Assembly (NCBI RefSeq): GCF_016907815.1
Contig: NZ_JAFBCQ010000001.1
Coordinates: 2,356,001 to 2,420,000, forward strand
Reading direction: 5' to 3'
DNA from: Microbacterium aurum
Lineage (GTDB): Bacteria > Actinomycetota > Actinomycetes > Actinomycetales > Microbacteriaceae
DNA: 64,000 nt
Shown: piece by piece, positions 8,375-18,135 of the stretch
Position numbering within the stretch: position 1 is the first letter of the stretch
How the letters are laid out: the number at the start of each line of letters is the position of its first letter
Notes under the pieces: model-generated
Seen by the model: the letters and a program-made list of their open reading frames with translations, nothing else
The model's database searches: none
Told to the model about the DNA's origin: nothing
Position numbers and translations under genes: made by a program

Positions 8375-9102
8375 GGCGCGGCCCCCGGTGCCGGCGCGGG
8401 CGTCGACGCGCGGGCCGCGAGCGCCGCCTCCAGCCGTGCCAGATCGGCCTGGGCTTCGGCGGCCGCGGCGGAGGGCAGTCGCTCCGCGGAGAACAGTGCC
8501 CGCGTGTAGAGGCCGGAGAGCCGCGTGGCCGCGTCGGCGGGCACGGCGAAGGCGGTGAGGATGCCGAGGACGTACTCCGCCGCCGTGTCGCTGTCGCACC
8601 GGGGCGCGCCGGCGGCCGCGCCGAGCGCTTCCAGCGACTCCCAGCAGCGGATGACCGCCAGATCGGCGTCCTCCTCGAGCGCGATCTGCTCGCGGGCGCG
8701 CCGCAGCACGTCGCGCACCTCGTCGGCATCCACGGCACTCTCGCGCACGGCGTCGCCGATCTCCGGGGGAGCGTGGCGGGCCGCGACGGCGCGTGCCACG
8801 CGGACCGCGAGGAGGATCACGATGACCCCGACGGCGACCGCGAGCAGAGCACCCAGCACGTTCATCACCGCGCTGAGGTCGACGCCGGAGCTCGGCGGCG
8901 GAAGCGTCGGCAACGGTCCCATCTCGGCCGCGCCGGGGCTCTCGGTCACGACGGGACGGTCGATCTCGCGCGGCTCCGCCGTCGGGATGGAGGTGATGAG
9001 CGCCGGTGGGGTGAAGGCGCTGGCGAACGCGAGGGCGATGCCCACCCCGCCGCCGGCCACGGCGGCGGTCACGGCGGCGCGGCGGTGCGCTCTCGTGCTC
9101 AT
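8371..9102 (-). CDS. DUF4129 domain-containing membrane protein
   Basis: 243 residues. N-terminal signal/anchor helix (RRAAVTAAVAGGGVGIALAF), a Pro-rich external stretch, a second helix (VLGALLAVAVGVIVILLAV, about 85-105), then a cytosolic helical domain with IRCWESLEALGAAAG and TAAEYVLGILT, typical of the DUF4129 C-terminal region found beside transglutaminase/MoxR genes. It lies 15 bases downstream of def, so def may lead this operon. No transglutaminase gene is present in this locus. Confidence 0.82.
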   Translation of the reverse strand: MSTRAHRRAAVTAAVAGGGVGIALAFASAFTPPALITSIPTAEPREIDRPVVTESPGAAEMGPLPTLPPPSSGVDLSAVMNVLGALLAVAVGVIVILLAVRVARAVAARHAPPEIGDAVRESAVDADEVRDVLRRAREQIALEEDADLAVIRCWESLEALGAAAGAPRCDSDTAAEYVLGILTAFAVPADAATRLSGLYTRALFSAERLPSAAAAEAQADLARLEAALAARASTPAPAPGAAP

Positions 9103-9117
9103 CTCAGCGCGCCGGGG

Positions 9118-9684
9118 CTACGCGTCGATCTCGTCCACGCCCGGCGTCCACGCGGCGCCGGGGCGGCCCCACCCGCGCTTGCGCGCGAGCTTCTGCACCG
9201 TCTTCCAGTCGCCGTCGTCCAGCCGGTCGATGTAGAGGATGCCGTCGAGATGGTCGAACTCGTGCTGCATGATCCGCGCGCGCCAGCCGTCCACCTGGAT
9301 GCGGACCGGCTCCCCATCGAGGTCGATCCCGGTCACCAGCACTTCGTCGGAGCGGCGCAGCGGGAACCGCTCGCCGGGGAAGGACAGGCATCCTTCCGAC
9401 TCGTCGTCGGGGTCGGGCGCACCGGGCACGAGCGGGCGCATCCACAGTTCCGGGTTGACGATGACACCCCGCCACGGCTGGCCGTCATCGTCCTGATAGC
9501 TGTAGGTGTAGATGCGCAGCCCGACGCCGACCTGCGGGGCGGCGAGCCCGACACCGGGAGCTGCGTCCATCGTCTCGAACATGTCGGCGACCAGCTGGCG
9601 GACCTCGTCGGTGATCTCGGCCACGGGCTCGGCGGGGGAGTGCAGGACGGGGTCGCCCATGATGCGAATCGGAAGAACAGCCAC
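9118..9684 (-). CDS. def: Peptide deformylase
   Basis: 188 residues from GTG 9684 (VAVLPIRIMGDPVL). It removes the formyl group from nascent N-terminal formyl-Met. All three metal-site motifs are present: GVGLAAPQVG (44-53), EGCLSFPG (about 106-113, metal-ligand Cys) and QHEFDHLDG (about 146-154, HExxH type with F). It is encoded on the minus strand just upstream of the DUF4129-MoxR operon and divergent from the DMT permease gene, with 42 bases between starts. Confidence 0.97.
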   Translation of the reverse strand: MAVLPIRIMGDPVLHSPAEPVAEITDEVRQLVADMFETMDAAPGVGLAAPQVGVGLRIYTYSYQDDDGQPWRGVIVNPELWMRPLVPGAPDPDDESEGCLSFPGERFPLRRSDEVLVTGIDLDGEPVRIQVDGWRARIMQHEFDHLDGILYIDRLDDGDWKTVQKLARKRGWGRPGAAWTPGVDEIDA

Positions 9685-9726
9685 GTCCTGAGCCTATCGA
9701 GCGCGCCCGGCGGTTAGTGTCGAGGG

Positions 9727-10806
9727 GTGGATGCCGCCCCCTCGCTCGACGACGTCGCCGACCAGCTGGTCGGCGTGTTCGCTGACCCCGGCATCCTCAT
9801 CGGCATTCCGCTGGCGCTGCTGGGCGCAGTCTTCATGTCGTTCGGCGCGCAGTACCAGCACCGCGGTGTACAGAAAGTCGAGCGGCTCACCGCCACCGAC
9901 GGCGGCGCGGGCCTCACCGGCGGCCAGCTGTGGAACCTGCTGCGGCGGCCGTCATGGGTGGTCGGCACCGTCATGCTGGGTCTGGCGATCGTCTGCCAGC
10001 TGTCTGCGCTGTCGTTCGCTCCGCTCATCCTCGTCCAGCCCCTGGGGGCGATCTCGCTCGTCATCACGACGCTGCTGAACGCCCGCATCAGCGGCCACCG
10101 GCCCACCCGACGCTCGCTGAGCGCGATCGCGCTGTGCGTGGCGGGCATTTTCGTGTTCGTGACGATCGCCGCGCTCTACGCCACCGAGACGCCGATCAGC
10201 GACGGCCAGCTCATCACCGTGCTGGTCATCCTGCTCGTCGTGGCGATCGTGCTGACGTCGACCTGGCTGTGGCTGCGGTCCCGCGTGGGCGCCCTGTTCT
10301 ACATCGTCGCCGCCGGCATCATGTACGGCTTCGTAGCGACCCTCGCGAAGGTCGTGATCAGCCGCATCCAGACCGGTGACTTCGAGTGGCTCACCGTCGT
10401 CTGCGTCGTCGGTCTCATCGCCGGCACCGCGATCGGCGCCTACTTCGTGCAGACGGCGTATTCGTCGGGGCCGCCCGATCTCGTGATCGCCGGCCTCACG
10501 GTGATCGACCCCATCGTCGCGATCGTCATCGGGCTGGCGGTGCTGCGCGAGGCCGAGCACGCCCCGTGGGGCGCGTACGTCGGCTTCGTCATCGCCGGCG
10601 CCCTCGCGATCGCCGGCGTCTTCCAGCTGGCGCGTTACCACCCGCAGGTGGTGAGCGACAGCCAGGAGATCCCGATCACACGCGGGAGCGGCGGCGCGCC
10701 GGGCGGCGCCCCACCCAAGAACGGATCGGTGCGGATCACCGAGGCGGTCGCGAAGGTGTGGCCCGAACCTCCGATCCGCGACAAGGACGACCCCGCCGCC
10801 CGGTAG
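9727..10806 (+). CDS. DMT-family permease, NIPA/EamA-like
   Basis: 359 residues from GTG 9727. About nine to ten transmembrane helices in two repeats (GIPLALLGAVFMSFGAQYQH, VGTVMLGLAIVCQLSALSF, SAIALCVAGIFVFVTIAALY, LITVLVILLVVAIVLTSTW, and a second set after 195), then a Gly/Pro-rich cytosolic tail (about 320-359). The QYQHRG and LQPLGAISLVIT-like regions resemble actinobacterial DMT proteins related to NIPA magnesium transporters. Substrate is not determinable. The stop lies 15 bases before a tRNA gene. Confidence 0.8.
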   Translation: MDAAPSLDDVADQLVGVFADPGILIGIPLALLGAVFMSFGAQYQHRGVQKVERLTATDGGAGLTGGQLWNLLRRPSWVVGTVMLGLAIVCQLSALSFAPLILVQPLGAISLVITTLLNARISGHRPTRRSLSAIALCVAGIFVFVTIAALYATETPISDGQLITVLVILLVVAIVLTSTWLWLRSRVGALFYIVAAGIMYGFVATLAKVVISRIQTGDFEWLTVVCVVGLIAGTAIGAYFVQTAYSSGPPDLVIAGLTVIDPIVAIVIGLAVLREAEHAPWGAYVGFVIAGALAIAGVFQLARYHPQVVSDSQEIPITRGSGGAPGGAPPKNGSVRITEAVAKVWPEPPIRDKDDPAAR

Positions 10807-10820
10807 GCTCGATGCCGCAG

Positions 10821-10894
10821 GGGGCGGTGGCCAAGCTGGTCAAGGCAGCGGGCTCATAACCCGACGATCGTGGGTTCAAGTCCCACCCGCCCTA
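10821..10894 (+). tRNA. tRNA with CAT anticodon (tRNA-Met elongator or lysidine tRNA-Ile2)
   Basis: 74-nt cloverleaf: acceptor GGGGCGG/CCGCCCT with discriminator A, D-arm GGCCAAGCTGGTCAAGGC, anticodon loop CTCATAA (CAT), T-arm GTGGGTTCAAGTCCCAC. The outermost anticodon-stem pair is G-A. With 1-72 nearly paired (G-T) it does not look like initiator tRNA. Whether it is Met or Ile2 depends on TilS modification and cannot be settled by eye. Confidence 0.88.
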
Positions 10895-10941
10895 CAACAC
10901 GCGCACGCTCTCGATGCCCCTGCGCCGCGATCGTGCACGCC

Positions 10942-12273
10942 TCAGCGTTCGCGCGCGGCGAGGGTGCGGCGCAGGCGGGTCGCGACGGCGTGCTCGTCCG
11001 CGGTGAGCAGCGTGCCCGCGCGCACGACGGGCCGGCCGGCGACGAACACGTCGCGGGGGCGTCGACCGGGGGAGGCCCACAGCAGTCCGGCCACCGGATC
11101 CGCCACGCCCGCGTCCGCGGCGCCCGAGACGTCCCAGACGCACACGTCGGCGGCAGCCCCCACCCGCAGATGGCCGAGCTCGTCACGTCCGAGACCCCGC
11201 GCCGAGCCCTCCGTCGCGAGTGCCAGCACGGTGCGGGCCGGCAGCGCCGGGCCGACCAGGCCCGACACCTGCATCGCCAGTCGCGCGTCGGCGAGCAGAT
11301 GGCCGGCGTCGTTGGAGCCGCCGCCGCTCGTGCCCAGCCCCACCGCGAGGCCCGCCGCGAGCAGATCCGCCACGGGCGCGACGCCCCAGCCCATGGGGAC
11401 ATCGCACCCGGGCGCGTGCGTCGCAGAGACGCCGGCGGCCGCGAGACGGGCGATCTCCGCGTCGGTGACGGCGCACAGGTGCGCGAGCGTGACGTCGGGC
11501 GCCAGCCAGCCCCACTCATCGAGCAGATCGATCGGCCGCAGCCCGTAGCGCTCCCGCGCGATGTCGACGTCGACCTGTTCGTTGGCCTGCGTGCGCCGGC
11601 GCAGGCCGTGCCGCGCGGCGACCTCGCCCAGCAGCTCGAACGTCTCGCGCGGGTCGGAGTGCACGCCGGCAGGCCCGACGGCCAGCTGCAGCATCCCGTC
11701 CCGCGCGAGGCCGGCGGCCTCGCCGTCCGCCGACCACGCCGCCGCGATCGCCTCGGCCCCGGCGGCTGCGGCCTGCGGGTCGTCGCGCGCCGCACCGCGG
11801 ACGAACACGAGGCGTCCTCCGAGCGCCCCGGCGGCATCGGCGACGGCCGTTGAGATCGCGACATCGTCCGCTCCCGCGGGCCAGGTCAGGTGATGGTCGG
11901 CGACCGTCGTGACACCGCACAGGAGCCCCTCGGCGACGCCGACGGATGCCGCGGCGGCGGCCAGCTCGGCATCCACCCCCACCCGCGCATAGGCGGCCGC
12001 CATCGTCGGCAGCCAGGTCGCCATGGGCACGCCGCGCGTCCCGGGCAGCGTGCGGAACGCGCTCTGCAGCAGGTGATGATGGGCGTTCACGAGGCCCGGG
12101 GTCAGCACGCACCCGGTCGCGTCGATCTCGATCTCGTCGCCGCGCGCGTCCGACTGCACGACGCCGTCGCGGATCACGAGCTCCCGCGCCTCGTCGCCGT
12201 CGCCGCCGACCTCGGCGCGGCCGTCGGCGACGATCGCGACGGCCCCCGTGAAGCGGTATCCGCGTTCGGTCAC
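10942..12273 (-). CDS. Amidohydrolase, 8-oxoguanine deaminase / TrzA-like
   Basis: 443 residues. Amidohydrolase-superfamily metal ligands are visible: VNAHHHLLQS (about 65), DHHLTWP (about 125), a His in VTLAHLCAVTD (about 268), and a C-terminal Asp in TSGGGSNDAGHLL (about 318). The NAHHHLLQ...DHH pattern is closest to 8-oxoguanine deaminase and related aminohydrolases that remove an amino group from an N-heterocycle. It is the last gene of the catabolic operon, overlapping the MetV/MetF-like gene by four bases. The true substrate is unknown; the neighbouring CodA-like enzyme suggests two successive deamination or ring-opening steps. Confidence 0.75.
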   Translation of the reverse strand: MTERGYRFTGAVAIVADGRAEVGGDGDEARELVIRDGVVQSDARGDEIEIDATGCVLTPGLVNAHHHLLQSAFRTLPGTRGVPMATWLPTMAAAYARVGVDAELAAAAASVGVAEGLLCGVTTVADHHLTWPAGADDVAISTAVADAAGALGGRLVFVRGAARDDPQAAAAGAEAIAAAWSADGEAAGLARDGMLQLAVGPAGVHSDPRETFELLGEVAARHGLRRRTQANEQVDVDIARERYGLRPIDLLDEWGWLAPDVTLAHLCAVTDAEIARLAAAGVSATHAPGCDVPMGWGVAPVADLLAAGLAVGLGTSGGGSNDAGHLLADARLAMQVSGLVGPALPARTVLALATEGSARGLGRDELGHLRVGAAADVCVWDVSGAADAGVADPVAGLLWASPGRRPRDVFVAGRPVVRAGTLLTADEHAVATRLRRTLAARER

Positions 12274-13370
12274 AGCTCGTCCTCCAGTCGTCGTGCGATC
12301 TCGGCGAGGTCGCGTGCGTGCTCCACTTCGCGCCCGGGTGCCGCACCGCCGGACAGGTCGATCCCGACGACGCCGTCGAGGGCGAGCATCGCGCGCGACA
12401 GCTCGACGGCGGCGACGATGCCCGCTGCGCGCGGGTCGGCGGCACGCAGGATGCCGTCGAGGTAGCCCGGCGGCAGCACGAGCGTCGTGAAGGTGCGCAG
12501 CAGGTGGGCCGAGCCCTCGTCGAGCACGATCGGGATGCAGGGGATGAAGCCCGACGTCGAGCCGAGCGCACGCGCTTCGGCGATGAACCGCGCGACCGGC
12601 TGCGCGCCCCCGCAGTGGTTGACGAAGCAGAGGTCGGCGCCGGCCTTCTCCTTCTCGCGCAGTCGCGCCGCGCGCTGCCCGACCGGCGGGGTCGTGGGCG
12701 ACTCGCCGACCGACACCAGATGTCCCGCGGCGCGGGCGAGCGCGGCCAGCTGCGTGGAGTCGATGTCGAACACGGGCTTCGCGTCGGGGCGCGAGCCGGT
12801 CTCGGTGTGGTCGCCGGTCACGCAGTGCACGACGCCGGCGCCCGCGTGGGCGAGGCCCGCCAGCTCGCCCTCGAGCGCGACGCGGTTGCGGTCCCGGCAG
12901 TTGACGCCGATGAACGGCAGCATGCCCTCATCGGCGATGAGCCGGGCGCGGTAGCTCGGTGCGAACTGCACGCGCGCGGGGCCGGCATCGCCCGACAGTA
13001 CGGCGTCGACGGGGCCCGACATCGCGGCCACGCACGCCGCGAGGGAACGCGCGTCGAGGGCGCGCGCGGGGAAGTCTGCGACGACGATGCGCCGTGTCGC
13101 GAGGAGGTCCCGTACGCGTGCCGCTCCCGGGGAGGGCGTGGGGTCCGGGAGCGGATCGGCCCCGCGGGAGGGCCCGCCGCCTGTCTCGGCGACGACTCCG
13201 TGCCAGGCGATCGCGGCGCCATCGACGAACGGGCAGCGCAGCGCCTCGTCGATCTCGCAGGAGCCGTCGAACCCCACGCCGCCGCAGGGCCCGTACTCCA
13301 TGTGCTTGGGGCACGCCGTCCGCGCCGCGCGCACGTCAGCCGGCAAGGATCCGACGCTCCCATCCCTCAC
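12270..13370 (-). CDS. Methylenetetrahydrofolate reductase-like protein with N-terminal MetV-type Cys motif
   Basis: 366 residues from GTG 13370; a second GTG at 13334, just after the upstream stop, would give 354. Residues about 20-60 carry the four-Cys pattern of the MTHFR C-terminal-like (MetV) family, ACPKHMEYGPCGG, then SCEIDEALRCPF. The rest is a MetF-type TIM barrel with HCVTGDHTETG (flavin/folate contact Asp) and FVNHCGGAQPVARFI. Classical MetF lacks the Cys segment; in acetogens MetV is a separate, iron-sulfur-containing partner. Placement in a catabolic operon suggests it handles a one-carbon unit released from the substrate onto tetrahydrofolate, not methionine synthesis. That role is inference. 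Confidence 0.75.
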   Translation of the reverse strand: MRDGSVGSLPADVRAARTACPKHMEYGPCGGVGFDGSCEIDEALRCPFVDGAAIAWHGVVAETGGGPSRGADPLPDPTPSPGAARVRDLLATRRIVVADFPARALDARSLAACVAAMSGPVDAVLSGDAGPARVQFAPSYRARLIADEGMLPFIGVNCRDRNRVALEGELAGLAHAGAGVVHCVTGDHTETGSRPDAKPVFDIDSTQLAALARAAGHLVSVGESPTTPPVGQRAARLREKEKAGADLCFVNHCGGAQPVARFIAEARALGSTSGFIPCIPIVLDEGSAHLLRTFTTLVLPPGYLDGILRAADPRAAGIVAAVELSRAMLALDGVVGIDLSGGAAPGREVEHARDLAEIARRLEDEL

Positions 13371-13959
13371 CGCGGCGCGTGTACTCCAGCCGCCGGCTGG
13401 CCGTGTCGGCGCTGCCGAACCAGAAGGTCAGGCGGTCCGGGCGCACGAGATACCCGACCCACGTGGCCGGCGGCGTCAGAGCGTCCGGGCGCGCGTCGGC
13501 GAACTTCCGCCAGGCTGACACCCGCTCGTGCTGCGGCAGCGCCGCGAACCCGGGGGTGTTCTGCCAGGCCAGCTGCTGCAGGTACGGCGGACGCGCCGCG
13601 TAGGCGCGTCGCTGCTCGAGGTCGGATGCCGGTTCGGCGCGCCCCTGGACGACGAGCTGGTGCCGCACGTCGGGGGACGGGATGCCGAGCAGGGGCACGC
13701 ACAGCGCAACGGCGGGTCGCCGCGTCACCTGGGCGATCTTCCGCGAGCGGGAGTCCGTGTGCCAGTAGAAGCCGTCGGCATCCCACTCCGACAGCAGCAG
13801 CGACCGGGCATCCGGAGCCCCGTCCTCGTCCAGTGTGGCGAGCGTCATGAGGGGCCGCTGGGGATCGTCGTTGCCCGGGAGCCAGCGCTCGAGCAGCGCC
13901 GTCGGGTCGTCGGGGATCTCGGCCCACTCGTCGGGCTCGATCGTCACGGGCGTGCTCAC
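13336..13959 (-). CDS. Pyridoxamine 5'-phosphate oxidase-like flavoprotein
   Basis: 207 residues from GTG 13959, which overlaps the creatininase-like gene by four bases. PdxH-type split barrel: RPLMTLATLDEDGAPDARSL (FMN contacts), FYWHTDSRSRKIAQV, the RAEPASDLEQRRAYAARP helix and a C-terminal FWFGSADTASRRLEYTR in place of the classical RLHDR...W..RLAP ending. It probably binds FMN. Full PNP/PMP oxidase activity is doubtful given the altered C-terminus and the operon context. It may be a dedicated flavin reductase or oxidase of the pathway. Confidence 0.78.
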   Translation of the reverse strand: MSTPVTIEPDEWAEIPDDPTALLERWLPGNDDPQRPLMTLATLDEDGAPDARSLLLSEWDADGFYWHTDSRSRKIAQVTRRPAVALCVPLLGIPSPDVRHQLVVQGRAEPASDLEQRRAYAARPPYLQQLAWQNTPGFAALPQHERVSAWRKFADARPDALTPPATWVGYLVRPDRLTFWFGSADTASRRLEYTRRGEGWERRILAG

Positions 13960-14735
13960 ACGTGCCTCGCACCGAGCGGCCACCGCGCGATCTCCTCGAT
14001 CGTGGCGACCCCGTCGGCGACGAGCTGCGCCGCCAGCGCGGCGCCCTCGGCCGCCGTCGCCGCCGTCGGATCGCCGATGACCCCGCCGGTGCCGAAGTCG
14101 TCGGAGCACCAGCCGAACTGCACGGGGCGTCCCGCGAAGCCGATGCGCGCGAACTCCGCGATCGCATCCGGCACGGCCCGCGTGAACGCGGCCTCGTCGA
14201 CCAGTTCCGGCCGCAGGTGCAGGAGCAGCGAGGTCTCGCCCTGGCCGCCGTGGATGCCGAACCCGCGCTCGGTCGCACCGGGCGGCACCTGCACGCCGTC
14301 GAGGAACGTCCGCAGGCCGAAGCGGCGCCGCAGCTCGCGCAGCGCGACCGTGAGCGGGGCGATGTTTCCGCCGTGCCCGTTGTAGAACAGGACGGTGCGC
14401 GCGGGTGTCGCGGCGATGGAGCGCCCGAGGTCGGCCAGGACCCGCGCGAACGTGTCCGCCGAGATCCACAGCGTGCCGGGCGCCCACGCGTGCTCGTCGG
14501 ACTTCGTCACGCCGAGGGCGGGCAGCAGCCACACGTCGTGGCCCGCCGCGACGGCGGCATCCACGATCCGCGCGGAGATCTCCTGCGCCATCACGAGGTC
14601 GGTGCCCAGCGGCAGGTGCGGGCCGTGGTGCTCCACGGCGCCCACCGGGACGACGAGGATGGATGCCTCGGTCAGCGCGGATGCGAGGGCCGGGCCCGGC
14701 TGGTCGGCCCAGCGGCGGGAGGCGGGGGCGCTCAC
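13956..14735 (-). CDS. Creatininase-family amidohydrolase
   Basis: 259 residues from GTG 14735, with four-base overlaps at both ends. Binuclear-metal ligands of the family are visible: VGAVEHHGPHLPLGTDLVMA (Glu, His, Asp; about 31-50), NGHGGN (about 115) and GGQGETSLLL (Glu, about 155). Members hydrolyse cyclic or linear amides such as creatinine or formamidopyrimidines (ArfB), or mature peptides (MftE). The substrate here is unknown; in this operon ring or amide opening of the heterocyclic intermediate is likely. Confidence 0.85.
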   Translation of the reverse strand: MSAPASRRWADQPGPALASALTEASILVVPVGAVEHHGPHLPLGTDLVMAQEISARIVDAAVAAGHDVWLLPALGVTKSDEHAWAPGTLWISADTFARVLADLGRSIAATPARTVLFYNGHGGNIAPLTVALRELRRRFGLRTFLDGVQVPPGATERGFGIHGGQGETSLLLHLRPELVDEAAFTRAVPDAIAEFARIGFAGRPVQFGWCSDDFGTGGVIGDPTAATAAEGAALAAQLVADGVATIEEIARWPLGARHV

Positions 14736-16066
14736 ATCTGGCTCCCGGTCTGGAAGGTGCCCGGTGCCACGAGCTTCCCGGGGTTCATGAGGCCCTGGGG
14801 GTCGGTGTCGCGCGCGAGGGCGATCGTCTCGGCCGGCTCGTAGTCGACGTACCACTGGTGCGGGTTGTGCCAGCCGACGCCGAGCGCCTCGATCTTCGGC
14901 AGGCCCGCGTACACGGCATCCGCCCCCCGGTAGACGCCCGCGAGCATGCCGATCGGGCGCCCCTGCTGCGCCTCGATGTGCAGCATGCCGCCCTCGTATA
15001 CGTCGTGCAGCTCGTCGATGCGGTCGATGATCGCGTCGCCCCAGACCTCGACGTGGAAGTAGGTGTCCGGGTAGGCCTTCTGCAGCCACTCGATGGGGTG
15101 GTTGTAGCTCGTCATCGACAGCTTGATGCAGGCCTGCGCACCCTCGCGGATCTCGTCGACGCGCCCTCCGGCGGCCTCGATGAGCGCGGTGGCGGCATCG
15201 ATGCTCGCGACGTCCAGGATCGCCCGCAGGCTCGCCCGGCCGGGCTGGATCGCCGGATCGGCGGGCAGCGCCTCGGCGAGGGTCGGCAGATCGCCGGACA
15301 CCAGGCGCGGTGTGGGCTCGATCTCGGGGAAGGCGCGGATGACCTTCAGCAGGTCGTGGAAGTCGTCGAAGCTCGCGAAGAACGCGCGCCACTCCTGCAG
15401 CGGCTCGAGCCGTACCGTGACCGTGGCGATCACGCCGACGGTGCCGTACTTGTGCAGGTAGGGCTCGGTGTCCGCGCCCTCGATGTGGACGAGCGTCGCG
15501 TCCGGCACCGCGTGCACGACCTCGAGCTCGGTCACGAACCCGGAGTGGATCATGCCGTGCGCGATCGATCCGGTGCCGCCGGAGCCGCCCGACACGAACC
15601 CGCCGACGGTGGACTGCGCCGTGGACGGATACTGCAGCACCTGCTGGCCGGCCCGGTTGGCCGCCTGCTCGATCGCGATCATGGTCGCCCCGGCCTCGGC
15701 GCGCAGCCAGCCTTCGCCGACCTCCAGGATGCGCCGGGCCTTGGAGGTGTCGAGGACCAGTCCGCCCGCCATCGGCAGCGTCTGCCCGTAGTTGGCGGTG
15801 CCCTTGCCGCGCGGGGTGATCGGCACGCCGTGCCGCACGGCGGCGGCCACGGTCGTCGCGATGTCCTCGGCCGATGCGGGGTAGGCCACCAGCTGCGCCC
15901 GTCCGAGCGGGAGCTGCTCGGCGATGACGGGGGACAGGTGCGATCCGTCGATCGACGCGCGATCCAGCGCCGCGGACTCGTCGCTGACGGCGTCGGGTCC
16001 GAGCAGTTCGCGCAGCTCGGCGGCGAGCGCCTCGATCGTGTCCTGGTCGACGACCTCGTGGGACAT
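14732..16066 (-). CDS. FAD-linked oxidase, PCMH/GlcD-like
   Basis: 444 residues from ATG 16066. The PCMH FAD-binding domain is evident: LVAYPASAEDIATTVAAAV, TPRGKGTANYGQTLPMAGG (about 93-111), LRAEAGATM and GGFVSGGSGGTGSIAHGMI (about 160-178). The C-terminal substrate domain ends with DPQGLMNPGKLV, the usual closing motif of this family. Such enzymes oxidise hydroxy acids, alcohols or amines. It overlaps the creatininase-like gene by four bases. Confidence 0.85.
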   Translation of the reverse strand: MSHEVVDQDTIEALAAELRELLGPDAVSDESAALDRASIDGSHLSPVIAEQLPLGRAQLVAYPASAEDIATTVAAAVRHGVPITPRGKGTANYGQTLPMAGGLVLDTSKARRILEVGEGWLRAEAGATMIAIEQAANRAGQQVLQYPSTAQSTVGGFVSGGSGGTGSIAHGMIHSGFVTELEVVHAVPDATLVHIEGADTEPYLHKYGTVGVIATVTVRLEPLQEWRAFFASFDDFHDLLKVIRAFPEIEPTPRLVSGDLPTLAEALPADPAIQPGRASLRAILDVASIDAATALIEAAGGRVDEIREGAQACIKLSMTSYNHPIEWLQKAYPDTYFHVEVWGDAIIDRIDELHDVYEGGMLHIEAQQGRPIGMLAGVYRGADAVYAGLPKIEALGVGWHNPHQWYVDYEPAETIALARDTDPQGLMNPGKLVAPGTFQTGSQM

Positions 16067-16105
16067 GGGGTTCCTCTCTGGGGGTGGATGGGGTGCCGGC
16101 GGCGG

Positions 16106-16849
16106 TCAGTGCATGACCATGCCGCCGGTGACGTTGAGTGCCTGCCCGGTCACGTAGGCGCCGTCGGTCGCCAGGTAGGCGACGAGCCCGGCGACGTCGT
16201 CGGGCTGTCCGAGACGTCCAAGCGGCGAGCGGGCGGTCCACTGCGCGACCTGCTCCTCGGAGCGCGTCGCGGCGCCCATGTCGGTGAGCACGTAGCCGGG
16301 GCAGATCGCGTTGACGGTGATGCCGAACGGGCCCCATTCGATGGCCGCGGCCCGTGTGAGGGCGACGACGGCCGACTTGGATGCCGCGTAGTGCGCCTCC
16401 ATGGCGCCGCCGGACTTGGCGGCCATGCTGGCGAGGTTGACGATGCGGCCGCCGCCCCGGGCCATCATGGCCGGGGCGACCGCCTGCATCGCGGTGAGGG
16501 TGCCGCGCGCGTTGATGTCCATCACGCGATCCCACTCGGCCGCGTCGATCTCCAGCAACGGGACGAGCCGGAACACGCCGGCGCAGTTGACCAGGACGTC
16601 CACGCCGCCGAGCGCCGCGGTCGCGTCGGCGATCGCCGCGCGGGTCTGGTCGGGGTCGGCCAGATCGAGCGGCAGGAAGCGCGCGCCGAGGTCGGCGGCG
16701 CGCTCCTGCGCGCCGTCGACGGGGAGGTCGAGGACGACGGCCTCGGCCCCCTCGTCGACCAGGCGCCGCACGATCGCCGCGCCGATCCCGCCGATCCCTC
16801 CGGTGACGATGGCCGTGATGCCGGTGAGGCGGGCGGGGGATGTCGTCAT
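16106..16849 (-). CDS. Short-chain dehydrogenase/reductase
   Basis: 247 residues. Rossmann glycine motif TGGIGGIGAAI (about 16-26), NCAG (about 89), catalytic Ser in NLASMAAKSGG and Tyr-Lys in HYAASKSAVVAL (about 155-160), then a C-terminal GQALNVTGG. It interconverts an alcohol and a carbonyl with NAD(P). It lies between the ABC importer and the FAD oxidase genes in the same operon. Substrate not determinable. Confidence 0.9.
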   Translation of the reverse strand: MTTSPARLTGITAIVTGGIGGIGAAIVRRLVDEGAEAVVLDLPVDGAQERAADLGARFLPLDLADPDQTRAAIADATAALGGVDVLVNCAGVFRLVPLLEIDAAEWDRVMDINARGTLTAMQAVAPAMMARGGGRIVNLASMAAKSGGAMEAHYAASKSAVVALTRAAAIEWGPFGITVNAICPGYVLTDMGAATRSEEQVAQWTARSPLGRLGQPDDVAGLVAYLATDGAYVTGQALNVTGGMVMH

Positions 16850-16882
16850 CGGAGGGACCTCGGGGTTCTCAGGGAGCGGTGA

Positions 16883-18070
<1,188 letters not shown>

Positions 18071-18135
18071 GGTTCTCCTAGTGATGTGGGTGGTGCGGAC
18101 GGGACTGTGGTGCGTGACGGACGAACCCCGGCGGA

